A DNA stretch of 64,000 bases from Candidatus Brocadia carolinensis (GTDB lineage: Bacteria; Planctomycetota; Brocadiia; Brocadiales; Brocadiaceae): positions 1 to 64,000 of the forward strand of contig AYTS01000168.1 in NCBI GenBank assembly GCA_002009475.1. The letters are read 5' to 3'. Made by a program: the position numbers and the translations under genes. Numbering within the stretch: position 1 is the stretch's first letter; each line of letters begins with the position of its first letter. Below, in pieces: positions 1 through 9,035 of this stretch. A model generated the notes under the pieces. That model ran no database searches, had not been told where the DNA came from, and saw only the letters and a list, made by a program, of their open reading frames with translations.

Positions 1-45
1 ATCTCCCGCTTTTTCAATGGAGAGTTGGTTGCTGTTTTGTTGCGC

Positions 46-275
46 TATAGTATTACCGTGTAAAAACTTCTTTTTTTTGTAAGTTTTTTTGCAACCCTAT
101 CTACCCCTTATCAGGAGGTACAGATTGTTTATGAGAGGAAGATTGCTTCGCTTCGCTCGCAATGACAACGCACAACATATCATTAAAGCATAGCCTGTGT
201 CATTGCGAGGGGTCTTTTCCGAAGCAATCTCCCGCTTTCACAACGGAGAATTTGGTTGCGGCTTTGCTGCGCTAT
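46..275 (+). repeat. MITE-like dispersed repeat, copy A
   Basis: About 230 bp without a credible ORF. It begins at a TATAG-type end followed by an AT-rich hairpin segment (AACTTC, T-run, GTAAGTT), continues with divergent arms containing GATTGCTTCG and CATTGCGAG, and ends in GCGGCTTTGCTGCGCTAT. The same modules in the same order recur at 38938-39189 (direct), and at 53253-53477 and 60144-60379 (inverted). Bases 1-45 resemble the tail of a further copy, so the window opens inside a repeat array. The rest of the 565-bp gene-free stretch shows nothing else I recognise. Confidence 0.85.
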
Positions 276-565
276 GGTATATTACGTTTGCTGACTACTT
301 AATATAAATCTTTTCCGGCTCGTTCTGGTTTGGTTTTGCCGTGTTCTTTTTTTCTCTTTGTAGTAATTGCATCATAATGTATCATTATTACTTATTGCGT
401 TGTATTACCTCTTCAACTTAACACCCGTGGAATGCAGGGGGGGGGTTGTTTCCCTTACTTCATGGGCTTCGATTGCGGCGTAGCCGCACCAGGAACTCTG
501 CATCTGCATTCTAAAAAATACTTGTGAACCATTAGCTGCCGGTACCAAAACAAGCAGGCATAATC

Positions 566-2862
566 ATGAACAAAACCAGTCAGGAAATAATCAGTTACCT
601 CAAATCCAGTATCCCGCTATTTGCAGGATTTACGGAGGAACTGCTGGGCAAACTCGTGAACAGTTCACGTGTCATGTCGTTCGAGCCAAACGAGGCCATC
701 GTTCATTACGGCGCGGAGCTACGCACTTCGGCGTGATCCTGTCCGGTACGGTAACGGCGTCAGTGGTTGCCGACGGCGCCACCCGGCTTGAGCTGGGACG
801 GATCGAGGCGGGTAGTACGTTTGGCGAACTGGCATTAATGACGGGTGAGAAGACGCTGGCTGAACTCATTGCCGTGACCCGCTGCGAGGTGTTGCTCATC
901 CCGGTCTCGGTGTTTCAATCGGTCATTGTCACCGAACCGCAGGCCATACAGCACATCTCACGGACCATTTCCGAACGGTTCAAGACACTGGCAGCCGATC
1001 CGGCGAAAGCCGCTGCGGCGCTCCGGCAAGGCGATGACCCATACGGTTTCAATCTTAAGGGCGAACGGCCGGAACACATTCTCGTGGTCAACTGCGGTTC
1101 ATCATCGCTGAAATATACCTTTTACGACACCGAGGACGATTCCCGGCACGTGCGCGGCCAGATCGAACGGATAGGGCTGGACGGCACACACCATGTTCAT
1201 CGCGGATCAAAGGGAGAAGTCACGCGCGAGTTGCCCAAATCCGGATTCGCTGAGGCATTGGCAGCGATGGTGGAGTCATTGCGTGGCGAACCTGAAGCGA
1301 GCATCGTTGCACATCGTGTGGTACACGGCGGGGAGAGATTTACTGAGGCAACGCTCATTACGGATGACGTGCTCGCGCAGCTCGATGCGCTGAGTCCGCT
1401 TGCGCCGTTGCACAACCCTGCCAATATTGCCGGCATCCGTGAGATGAGACGGTTATTACCTGCCGTACCGCACGTAGCGGTATTTGATACGGCCTTTCAT
1501 CACACGCTGCCGTCGTATGCATACCTGTACGGCTTGCCGTACGAGTTTTACGAAAAGCAGGGCGTGCGACGGTACGGTTTCCATGGCATGTCACACTCGT
1601 ACGTCTGCCTCCGTGCAGCGCAGTTCCTCGGGCGGCGGCCAAACGAACTCGAAATCGTGAGCTGTCACCTTGGCAATGGTTCCTCGTTGTGCGCCGTGGA
1701 CCATGGGCGTTCGATGGACACCACAATGGGATTCACGCCGGCTGAAGGGCTGATTATGGGGACGCGCTGCGGCGATGTGGATGCGGGTGTGATCACCTTC
1801 CTCGAAAGAACAGCGGGTCTGACCGTTTCGCAGATAGATGAACTGATCAATAAGAAGAGTGGTCTGCTTGGGTTGTCTGGTATTTCAAGCGACATGCGCG
1901 AAATCCTCAAGGCTGCCGAGACCGGCGAGTCGCGTGCGTTAGTAGCACTGAAGACTTACTGTTATCGGATCCGCAAATATATAGGCGCATATGTCGCCGC
2001 CATGGGCGGACTGGATGCCGTGGTCTTTACCGGAGGCGTCGGACAGGGCAGCGACATGGTGCGTGCGCTTGCCTTACAGGGGTTGGATTGCATGGGCATC
2101 CGTCTCGATGAACAACTCAACCGCGAAGCGCGCGGGTTTGATGAAGTATGCCGCGTTTCAACAACCGACTCGAAGGTAACGGTGCTGGTCGTACCGACCG
2201 ACGAGGAACGGATGATGGCGCGCGAGGCATTGCGGGCATTGAACAGGTCGTACATCACGCACACACTCAAAACGCAGCGACAGGAACCGATTCTGGTCGA
2301 AGTGTCAGCCCATCACATCCATCTCACCCAGGAACATGCTGAGGCATTGTTTGGCAAGGGGCATCAGCTCACACCTCGCAGCGACCTTTCGCAGCCTGGT
2401 CAGTTCGCCTGTAAAGAGCAAGTCACTATCGTTGGGCCGAAAGGCCGCATTGAACGCGTCCGCGTGCTCGGACCCGTTCGCAAATATACTCAGGTCGAAA
2501 TCGCGATGACCGAACAATTCAAGCTCGGCGTTCATCCCCCGATTCGTGAGAGCGGTGATATTAAGGACACGCCTGGCTGCACGCTTGAAGGCACGGCCGG
2601 CAGCGTGAAACTAGAGCGAGGCGTCATCTGCGCCTGGCGACACATCCATATGACACCTGATGATGCACTCCGTTATGGCGTACGCGACAAGTCGGTCGTG
2701 AGCGTGCGCGTGGCAGGCGACCGTGAGTTGGAATTTGGCGACGTGCTGGTGCGGGTTTCACCCAGTTTCCGTCTGGCAATGCACCTTGATACCGATGAAG
2801 CCAATGCCGCCAACGTCCAGACCGGAGCTCAGGGATTTATTGCAGGAATCCAAAACCAATGA
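566..2862 (+). CDS. CNB-like domain / acetate kinase / PduL phosphotransacylase fusion (frameshifted)
   Basis: The restored protein is about 765 residues. Residues 1-140 form a cyclic-nucleotide-binding-like fold (FGELALMTGEK), but the conserved Arg-x-Ala of the phosphate cassette is replaced by TLAEL, so nucleotide binding is doubtful. Residues 170-555 are acetate kinase: NCGSSSLK phosphate motif, GFHGMSH, HLGNGSS, MGTRCGDVD and FTGGVGQG. Residues 571-765 are a PduL-type phosphotransacylase with the metal-binding histidine motifs HHIHL and RHIHM. Together the two enzymes interconvert acetyl-CoA, acetyl phosphate and acetate with ATP, so one chain carries the whole Pta-Ack route. The ATG at 566 opens a frame that stops at 734; the remainder lies in the frame of GTG 733. 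One extra base near 721-725 restores RHFGV and joins them. The gene is clearly GC-richer than its neighbours, which suggests transfer. Domain assignments are firm; regulation by the first domain is inference. Confidence 0.9.
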
Positions 2863-3196
2863 AGAAAAGAAGCTTCATGAAAGGTACAAATCCGTAGAGA
2901 CACGGCAGATATCCTGTTTATCGTTGCCGTATGCCTGAGTAAGGAAAGACGAAGGCAGATTTCCGCATTTCAACTGCCCTGTCAACCTTCTGCTGAAGTA
3001 TTACCAGTTAATCAGGCTGCCTTCGGCAACGATTTTAAGCGCCTCTCCAGGGGGGAGAATTTTTGCTTAAAATTCCTTAACGGAACATTTGTTTGTTTTC
3101 TGCAGGCATGTGCATGAGGTTTCCCTACACGGACAGGGCAATGTTTCCACGAAACGAGAGAGGAACTCAATCTGTTGAGGGCACTTGATAGTCGTC
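2863..3196. other. Gene-free stretch between convergent genes
   Basis: These 334 bp lie between the fusion gene and the convergent yidD gene. I see no credible ORF, RNA gene or strong hairpin with a U-tract. Presumably it carries the 3' ends of both transcripts. Confidence 0.5.
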
Positions 3197-3406
3197 CTAT
3201 TTTACCGGGTCATATCCGGAACTGCCAAACGGATGGCATCTCAATACACGCCACACGCCAAGACACATACCCCACAAGACACCCTTCTTTTGTATCGCAT
3301 CGATCATATATTGGGAACAGGTAGGCTCATGACGGCATGAAGGACGCAAGAGGGGCGAGACAATAAACTGATAGGCCTGAATGAGTTTAATGATGATGCG
3401 CTTCAT
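3197..3406 (-). CDS. yidD: YidD, membrane protein insertion efficiency factor
   Basis: A 69-residue protein of the YidD family, a small membrane-associated factor thought to help YidC insert proteins into the inner membrane. The family cores are visible: an amphipathic N-terminus (KLIQAYQFIVSPLL), the cysteine motif CRHEPTCSQY, and the C-terminal CHPFGSSGYDPV. The frame is open further upstream, but the methionine at 3406 gives the normal family length and start, so I chose it. It overlaps the end of rnpA by 20 bases, the classic rnpA-yidD arrangement. Confidence 0.93.
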   Translation of the reverse strand: MKRIIIKLIQAYQFIVSPLLRPSCRHEPTCSQYMIDAIQKKGVLWGMCLGVWRVLRCHPFGSSGYDPVK

Positions 3407-3758
3407 GGACAAAGGCTTCGTTAATTTTGAGGAGTAATTTCTGAAATCCCGTTTCAATATCCGCCCGTTTCAGATCGGATGAAAACGGATGACGCGGAAT
3501 GGCAATCATGTCGACGTGCACTGCAAGTAAATGTTTATTTAACCGATAGACCTCTCTCAGTAGACGTTTGGCGCGATTGCGCCGTACCGCATTTCCTACC
3601 TTCTTGCTTACTACCAGCCCCAAACGGGAATACGGAAGCCGGTTGACCACCACATAGAGAACGACCTTTGCATCTTTAAATACCTTCCCGTCCTGAAAAA
3701 CCCTTTCAAATTCCTTTTTTAAAGTCAGATGTTCAGCTTTCGTAAATCGGAAACTCAT
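3387..3758 (-). CDS. rnpA: Ribonuclease P protein component
   Basis: A 123-residue RnpA, the protein subunit that assists the RNase P ribozyme in trimming tRNA 5' leaders. The diagnostic RNR motif is present in GNAVRRNRAKRLLREVYR (around residues 55-70), preceded by RLGLVVSKK. The length is normal. It overlaps yidD downstream. The usual upstream neighbour rpmH (ribosomal protein L34) is absent: the bases between this start and the next gene do not encode it. The C-terminus ends in a His-rich tail (EAHHH). Confidence 0.95.
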   Translation of the reverse strand: MSFRFTKAEHLTLKKEFERVFQDGKVFKDAKVVLYVVVNRLPYSRLGLVVSKKVGNAVRRNRAKRLLREVYRLNKHLLAVHVDMIAIPRHPFSSDLKRADIETGFQKLLLKINEAFVHEAHHH

Positions 3759-3862
3759 AAGACATGTTTTCAGTAAAATTCATTTGTTGTGAGCATCTTG
3801 AATATAGTCATGTGTACCTTAGCAAAAGAACAGAACGAAGTCAATGGGTTCTCAGGCAGGAT

Positions 3863-4747
3863 TCAAAGACATCCTGAGAGCTTTCTGAGTTCATCGGACA
3901 AAGGCAACGGCTTGAAACCCAATGAAAATGCCTTTGTGCTGTCAAGTGAGACGTCCGGCGGTCTTGGCGCTGCCATCATCAAATCTTTTTGCCTGGTTGG
4001 TATAAGCCTGGCGCTAGAAATGTTAAGGATATTCATCAGCAGCTTGCCAAACTCATACCGGGAAACACGCTCCCTGCCGCCTATATGAACTAATCCATGC
4101 ACTTTTTCAAGAGACAGAAATATTCCGGCTACTGCGGCGGTTACGCTTACTGGAGTTCTGAATTCATCAATAAAGAGACGCAATTCCTGACCTTTGCTCA
4201 TCACCTCTATCATGGGCTGAATGAAACTACTCGAGCCAGGTCCTGGAATGCCAAACATCAAAGACAAGCGGCAAATAGTCGTCATGGGGTGACGCTTCAT
4301 CATTCCCTCCTCTGCCAACACCTTCTGTTCACCGTAAACACTGACCGGACAGACCGTATCCCCTTCACGATAAGGGGCGTTCAAGCCATTGAAAACCAGG
4401 TCAGTCGAAGTAAAAACACCGGGGATTCGATAGTCTGCACAAAGACCAGCAAGATTGACTGAGGCATCCACATTAATTTTCCGGGATTCAACCCGATGAG
4501 TTTGGCAAAAATTCGGATCAGATTCCGCTGCGGTATGAATTACGGCATCAGGACGTATCTCCTGAAATATCTTCTTCACCGCCTCAAAATCCGTCAAATC
4601 AATTTTTACAAAATTGGCACCTGCTATATTTCTCTGATGAGAAAAAGCCGTTCCGGTAATTTTCCATGTTTGCTTTGCCGCCTGGCAGACATGCCATCCC
4701 AAAAAACCAGAAGCGCCCGTAACAAGCAATTTCTTTGTAGAGGTCAT
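3863..4747 (-). CDS. RmlD-like NAD-dependent sugar epimerase/reductase
   Basis: A 294-residue extended short-chain dehydrogenase. The N-terminal nucleotide-binding motif is TGASGFLG (residues 10-17), and the catalytic YxxxK is YGEQK (around 138). The DLVFNG and CRLSLMFGIP segments match dTDP-4-dehydrorhamnose reductase (RmlD) relatives, which reduce 4-keto nucleotide sugars for surface polysaccharides. There are no other rhamnose genes nearby, so the exact substrate is unknown. It stands alone between rnpA and the ABC-F gene, all on the minus strand, with about 100 bp on each side. Confidence 0.8.
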   Translation of the reverse strand: MTSTKKLLVTGASGFLGWHVCQAAKQTWKITGTAFSHQRNIAGANFVKIDLTDFEAVKKIFQEIRPDAVIHTAAESDPNFCQTHRVESRKINVDASVNLAGLCADYRIPGVFTSTDLVFNGLNAPYREGDTVCPVSVYGEQKVLAEEGMMKRHPMTTICRLSLMFGIPGPGSSSFIQPMIEVMSKGQELRLFIDEFRTPVSVTAAVAGIFLSLEKVHGLVHIGGRERVSRYEFGKLLMNILNISSARLIPTRQKDLMMAAPRPPDVSLDSTKAFSLGFKPLPLSDELRKLSGCL

Positions 4748-4876
4748 TGCCTTCTATTCTTCACCCGAACGAATCGGAAAAGACAAAATCCAAAGCATGA
4801 AATTCGTGAGTCATCCCTGTCAGGGTTGCTCGTTTTTGTGCCAGACACCAGTGCAGACCGCTCGATTCGGTAGCCG

Positions 4877-6832
4877 CTAAAGTATCTCACAGTTGCTTAT
4901 TGACTCCAACTCAGCATGCATTTCTTCCCACCGGTTATAGAGAGCGCTCAATTCCTGAGCAACCGCTTTATACTGCTTATTGATTTCAGCGGATTTTTCC
5001 CGGTCGTCATAAAGTGCCGGATCTGAAAAAATACGATCGATCTCCTTCTTCTGAGTTTCCAGCATAGCAATCTTTTCTTCCACCGTTTGAACCTCTTTTG
5101 TGAGCTTTCTTTTTCTGGCAGTTTGCTCTTTTTTGAGCAGATATTGCTGCCTGTGTGAATTACTCCCTTCGGGCTTACGATCGAGGATTTCCGATGTCCT
5201 GCCTTCCGTCGTTTCTCCCTGTAACTCAGACGACTTTTTTTCGAGAAAATCCCGCATATTTCCCAGATGCGTGAGGATCTTCTTGCCTTTTAATTCATAA
5301 ACTTTAGAGACAAGCCCATCCAGAAAGTCCCGGTCGTGCGAGACAATTAAGATGCTTCCGGCGTAATCCAGCAGCGCATTCTTGAGTATCTTTTTGGTGG
5401 CAATGTCGATATGGTTTGTAGGTTCATCCAGGATGAGAAAATTGGTAGGTTTAAGCAGCATCTTGGCAAGAGATAGCCGGGATTTTTCACCACCGCTCAG
5501 CACGTGAACACTCTTAAAAACGTCATCACCAGAAAAAAGAAATGCGCCCAAGATATGGCGGATATGCGGGATCATGGAAAGCGGGGCGCCAGACTCGATT
5601 TCCTGCATGACCGTATTCTGTGTATTCAATTTCTCCGCATGTTCCTGGGCAAAATAATCAAAGGACACGTTATGTCCCATCTTGATAGTTCCCGAGTGCG
5701 GCTGCTCAATGCCGGCTATGATACGGAGTAGCGTAGACTTTCCGGATCCATTTTGTCCAACGAGGGCAACCTTTTCTCCCCGCTCAATCGAAAGGCAAAT
5801 ATCCTGGAATATCATCCTGTCATCATATTTATGTGAAATATCTTTGATATCCAGGACGGATATGCCGCTTTGTTTCGAAGGGGGAAAGCGGAATTTGACC
5901 TGCTCCGTCATGTTCTCCGGCAATTCTTCCTTCTCCATTTTTTCAAGCATATGGATCCGGCTCTGCACCTGGGATGCCTTGGTATTCTTGGCCCGGAACC
6001 GTTCAATAAACCGCTCAACTTCTTTAATCCTCTTCTGCTGGTTGACGTAACGCGCTGCCTGTAATTCCATCCGCTTCTCTTTTTCAACCTCATAAAAGGA
6101 ATAATTTCCATAGTATTCATGGATTTTCGCCTTCTCTAATTCCCAAATCCTGGTAACGTTACGGTCAAGGAATGCCCGATCGTGTGATATGATAATCAAT
6201 CCCCCCTTAAATCCTTTGAGATATGCTTCTAACCAGAGGATTGAATCGATGTCCAGATGATTCGTTGGTTCGTCAAAGAGGAGTATATTGGGTTCCTGAA
6301 GTAGTAACCGGCAAAGGGCCACCCGCATCTGCCATCCACCGCTGAAGGTGTCGATATCCCTTCCAAAATCTGATTCCTTAAACCCCATTCCTTTTAAGAC
6401 CTTGCCCGTTTCAGCTTCAATCTTTGCGCTGTTGACAACCTCCATTTGATGCTGCAGATGTGCGTAATTATCCAGGAGCATCTGATGGTCTTCGCCTTGT
6501 ATGGCAGGGTCTTCCAATCGGGCATGGATTGTATCAATCTGATTTTTCAGTTGAAGAATATCCTCAAAGGCAGAACTGGCTTCATCGAACACAGTCGTTT
6601 TCCTGAAGACAAAACCTTCCTGGGGAAGGTAGCCAATGTTTGCATCTTTTGCGCAAACAAGATTGCCTTCACACGGTTCAACAAGCCGGCAGATGAGTTT
6701 GAAGAGGGTAGATTTCCCGGCGCCGTTGGGTCCGATAAAACCGATCCGGTCGTTTCTCCTGATGTGAAGCGAAACGTTGTCTACAATGGTTTTTGAGCCA
6801 AAGGCAAGGCTGACATTATTCAGACGAATCAT
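4877..6832 (-). CDS. ABC-F family ATPase (Uup/YheS-like)
   Basis: A 651-residue soluble tandem ABC ATPase without membrane segments. ABC-F proteins act on ribosomes, easing stalled translation or giving antibiotic protection. The first cassette has Walker A GPNGAGKST, signature FSGGWQMR and Walker B ILLFDEPTNHLD. A charged linker of the ABC-F type (around 250-320) follows, then the second cassette with GQNGSGKST, LSGGEKSR and LILDEPTNH. The C-terminal 80 residues are a predicted coiled coil as in Uup/YheS. The frame extends 15 codons upstream, but ATG 6832 overlaps the methyltransferase stop as ATGA, so the two genes are translationally coupled. The exact ABC-F subclass is not resolved. Confidence 0.92.
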   Translation of the reverse strand: MIRLNNVSLAFGSKTIVDNVSLHIRRNDRIGFIGPNGAGKSTLFKLICRLVEPCEGNLVCAKDANIGYLPQEGFVFRKTTVFDEASSAFEDILQLKNQIDTIHARLEDPAIQGEDHQMLLDNYAHLQHQMEVVNSAKIEAETGKVLKGMGFKESDFGRDIDTFSGGWQMRVALCRLLLQEPNILLFDEPTNHLDIDSILWLEAYLKGFKGGLIIISHDRAFLDRNVTRIWELEKAKIHEYYGNYSFYEVEKEKRMELQAARYVNQQKRIKEVERFIERFRAKNTKASQVQSRIHMLEKMEKEELPENMTEQVKFRFPPSKQSGISVLDIKDISHKYDDRMIFQDICLSIERGEKVALVGQNGSGKSTLLRIIAGIEQPHSGTIKMGHNVSFDYFAQEHAEKLNTQNTVMQEIESGAPLSMIPHIRHILGAFLFSGDDVFKSVHVLSGGEKSRLSLAKMLLKPTNFLILDEPTNHIDIATKKILKNALLDYAGSILIVSHDRDFLDGLVSKVYELKGKKILTHLGNMRDFLEKKSSELQGETTEGRTSEILDRKPEGSNSHRQQYLLKKEQTARKRKLTKEVQTVEEKIAMLETQKKEIDRIFSDPALYDDREKSAEINKQYKAVAQELSALYNRWEEMHAELESISNCEIL

Positions 6833-7581
6833 TTTATCCCGCCATACACTGCTTCCCGGTACTCCTTCCAAAAACACTCGGCAGTTCTGAATCCGGCCTC
6901 TGCAATGATTTGGAGATCATCCGTCAGGTGCAATAAATTGTCGCCATCCTTTTTCTCTTTATCTGACAATTCTGCGGAGATCTGGTCAAGGGTCTTCTCC
7001 TCATGTCGGATCGTTCTCGTCCGCTCTTGGATGCCCTGGTAATGCAACCGCCGGAATCTGGCTTCAAGGACGGCATCGGCTGATTTAAAAACATCACCAT
7101 TTACAAACCAGCCATGCGGTTTTAATATTGACTGAACATATTTGATGAGCGTAAGTTTTTCTTCCCGGTATAAATGGTGAAGGGCAAGAGAAGAGACCGC
7201 GGCGTCGATATGAGAAAGGGCACCCGTCTTTTTTGGCAAATCCTGGAACGTGGAGACGTGGAAGGTGACTTGCTCACGATGGTTGTTAAGCCTTATTTTG
7301 GCCTTTTCAATCATGAGCGCAGCCGCATCAACAGCAACAATCTTTGCGTTGGGAAACGTTTCGAGGATCTTGTGAGACAGGTAGCCGGTGCCGGTGCCCA
7401 GGTCTAAGAAATGCAAATTATCCGTCCTGTCAAAAGGCAATATTTCACATACAATAGATGCCATTTTGACGCGGTTTGGATGCCAGACATCCATATCGGC
7501 GTCATAGGAAGCGACAGTATCGGAGTTGTTAAAAGCGTAAACCGTTTCTCGTAAAGTATTCTTTTCCATATCGGTAATCAT
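6829..7581 (-). CDS. Class I SAM-dependent methyltransferase
   Basis: About 250 residues. The SAM-binding glycine motif FLDLGTGTGYLS (around residue 53) is followed by the acidic VAVDAA strand end. The SSLALHH segment resembles small-molecule and rRNA/tRNA methyltransferases of the UbiE/TrmR-like group. The frame is open to 7689, but that extension is hydrophobic, unlike the family, and would run past the start of the divergent mutY gene. I prefer the Met at 7581, with 7569 also possible. It is coupled by ATGA overlap to the downstream ABC-F ATPase, which hints at a shared role in translation, but the substrate is unknown. Confidence 0.8.
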   Translation of the reverse strand: MITDMEKNTLRETVYAFNNSDTVASYDADMDVWHPNRVKMASIVCEILPFDRTDNLHFLDLGTGTGYLSHKILETFPNAKIVAVDAAALMIEKAKIRLNNHREQVTFHVSTFQDLPKKTGALSHIDAAVSSLALHHLYREEKLTLIKYVQSILKPHGWFVNGDVFKSADAVLEARFRRLHYQGIQERTRTIRHEEKTLDQISAELSDKEKKDGDNLLHLTDDLQIIAEAGFRTAECFWKEYREAVYGGIK

Positions 7582-7629
7582 AAAAATAGAGTAGCAGATA
7601 ATGTTTTGTGCGATTATAATAAAAAGATC

Positions 7630-8526
7630 ATGAAAAGTAAATCCACAAGAGACACAGGTAAGGATAAAAAGAAGGATTGTGCTTCTCAATCAGCATACCC
7701 AGGGAAACGGCTGACGCAGGCAACGGTGCAAAAATTTCAGGAAAAGATTTACCAGCACTATCGGAAACATGGCCGTGAAATGCCATGGAGAATGGCGCAT
7801 GACCCGTATCATATCCTCGTCTCGGAAATTATGCTCCAGCAGACCCAGGTGCAGAGGGTTATGGGAAAGTATGAACCGTTTATCAGAGCATTTCCTGATT
7901 TTTCCAGTCTTGCCAGGGCGACCCTCCGCAGGGTACTCCAGGAATGGCAGGGGTTGGGTTACAACCGGCGGGCAATAGCCTTGAAGCAGATTGCCCAAAG
8001 GGTCACGGAAGAGTTCCACGGAAAGCTTCCCTCGTCGGTTGAAATGTTAATGACATTTCCCGGAATTGGAGGGGCAACAGCCGCTTCAATTTCTACATTC
8101 GCATTTCATAAACCGACGGTTTTTATTGAGACGAATATACGACGGGTATTCATCCATAGCTTTTTCCCCGGCAGGACAAACATCAGAGACGCCGAAATCC
8201 TCCCCCTCGTAGAGCAGACCCTGGATACCTCTCACCCCCGTGAATGGTATTATGCTCTTATGGATTATGGAGTAATGTTGAAGCAGAGTCAGATAAATCC
8301 AAACAGAAGAAGCGCTCATTATCAAAAACAGTCCCCATTTCAAGGTTCCAACAGACAGGTTCGGGGAATGATTCTCATGGCATGTGCCAGTGAATCACAC
8401 CTTTCCGAGCAGGAAATTGCACAAAAGCTGCAAATATGTATGGAAAAGATAACCAGCAATCTTGTTCAGTTGGAAAAAGAGGGATTTATTACAAGAAACC
8501 GGAAGAAAATTAGTGTAGTCCGGTAA
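7630..8526 (+). CDS. MutY-like A/G-specific adenine DNA glycosylase lacking the Fe-S cluster
   Basis: About 298 residues of the HhH-GPD superfamily. MutY removes adenine mispaired with 8-oxoguanine. Visible elements are EMPWR, the recognition helix SEIMLQQTQV with the catalytic Glu, the helix-hairpin-helix FPGIGGATAAS, and IETNIRRVF, where the usual catalytic Asp position carries Glu. The stretch after DYGVMLKQ has no Cys ligands, so the [4Fe-4S] cluster is missing; this matches a known cluster-less subgroup (NPNRRS, QSPFQGSNRQVRG). The last 60 residues look like a winged-helix domain. A TTG start at 7606 is possible, but ATG 7630 is preferred. It is divergent from the methyltransferase. Confidence 0.85.
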   Translation: MKSKSTRDTGKDKKKDCASQSAYPGKRLTQATVQKFQEKIYQHYRKHGREMPWRMAHDPYHILVSEIMLQQTQVQRVMGKYEPFIRAFPDFSSLARATLRRVLQEWQGLGYNRRAIALKQIAQRVTEEFHGKLPSSVEMLMTFPGIGGATAASISTFAFHKPTVFIETNIRRVFIHSFFPGRTNIRDAEILPLVEQTLDTSHPREWYYALMDYGVMLKQSQINPNRRSAHYQKQSPFQGSNRQVRGMILMACASESHLSEQEIAQKLQICMEKITSNLVQLEKEGFITRNRKKISVVR

Positions 8527-8806
8527 GGAATTGCGTATGGACACGATTGTTGTTCTTTGAGATGAGAGAGACCCGCCTGTTAACGGAAGGGAGTTACTTG
8601 TTTATTTTTGAGGTTGCTGGCTTCGTTTTGTATTTTGATGCACAACGCTCGAACCTTTTTCATACTGACCATTTCCTGATATAAGCACTAAGCGCCAGAT
8701 TCATGTGAACACCGAAGGTTTTTGCTCGTGAAAGGCTATTAGCAAAGAGAAGAAGGGCAGCTACTATAATTGTCCGTATATGCTGAAAATATTTTTAATA
8801 TTTTTC

Positions 8807-8812
8807 TTGACA
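8807..8812 (+). promoter_or_regulatory. Possible -35 element of the riboswitch transcript
   Basis: A perfect TTGACA lies about 85 bases before the aptamer. I do not see a good -10 hexamer at the expected spacing, so this is tentative. A similar TTGACA (63904) precedes the second riboswitch near the window end at a comparable distance, which supports it modestly. Confidence 0.35.
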
Positions 8813-8892
8813 GAAAACGGTATTTGTGTGAAACTGTAAGGGATTCTCTGCCGTAACACTATTTGAGATAAAGTTACGGTAGTACATAGGAA

Positions 8893-8988
8893 CATCCGAT
8901 AAAGGCAAACCCTGAGTAATCAGGGGGCGCAAAGTAACAGGATCTTTGAGCGTACACATGGATGTGGCGTAAGATAGCCTTACTGCCG
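8893..8988 (+). promoter_or_regulatory. Cyclic di-GMP-I riboswitch (GEMM) aptamer
   Basis: The hallmark order is present: GGCAAACC, a P1b-type hairpin closed by a GTAA tetraloop (CCTGA-GTAA-TCAGG), then GCGCAAAG, then GTAACAGGATCT paired with AAGATAGCCTTAC. These match the class I c-di-GMP aptamer consensus. The 3' strand of the aptamer (AGCCTTACT, 8976-8984) is also the 5' arm of the adjacent terminator, so the two structures exclude each other. Ligand binding should therefore favour read-through (an ON switch). It lies about 340 bases upstream of the secreted Ig-like protein gene at 9326. Confidence 0.9.
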
Positions 8989-9035
8989 GAAATGTTTTAA
9001 AGAACATTTTTGGAGTAAGGCTTTTTTTGTTTTTT
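8976..9035 (+). terminator. Intrinsic terminator, expression platform of the c-di-GMP riboswitch
   Basis: Outer arms AGCCTTACT (8976-8984) and AGTAAGGCT (9014-9022) pair perfectly. The inner stem AAATGTT/AACATTT extends the hairpin. It is followed directly by a run of T interrupted once by G (9022-9035). The 5' arm overlaps the riboswitch aptamer. Confidence 0.92.

Noticed and set aside
1358-1726. Long antisense ORF in the acetate kinase gene
   Set aside because: A shadow frame of a GC-rich coding region; the plus-strand domains are unambiguous.
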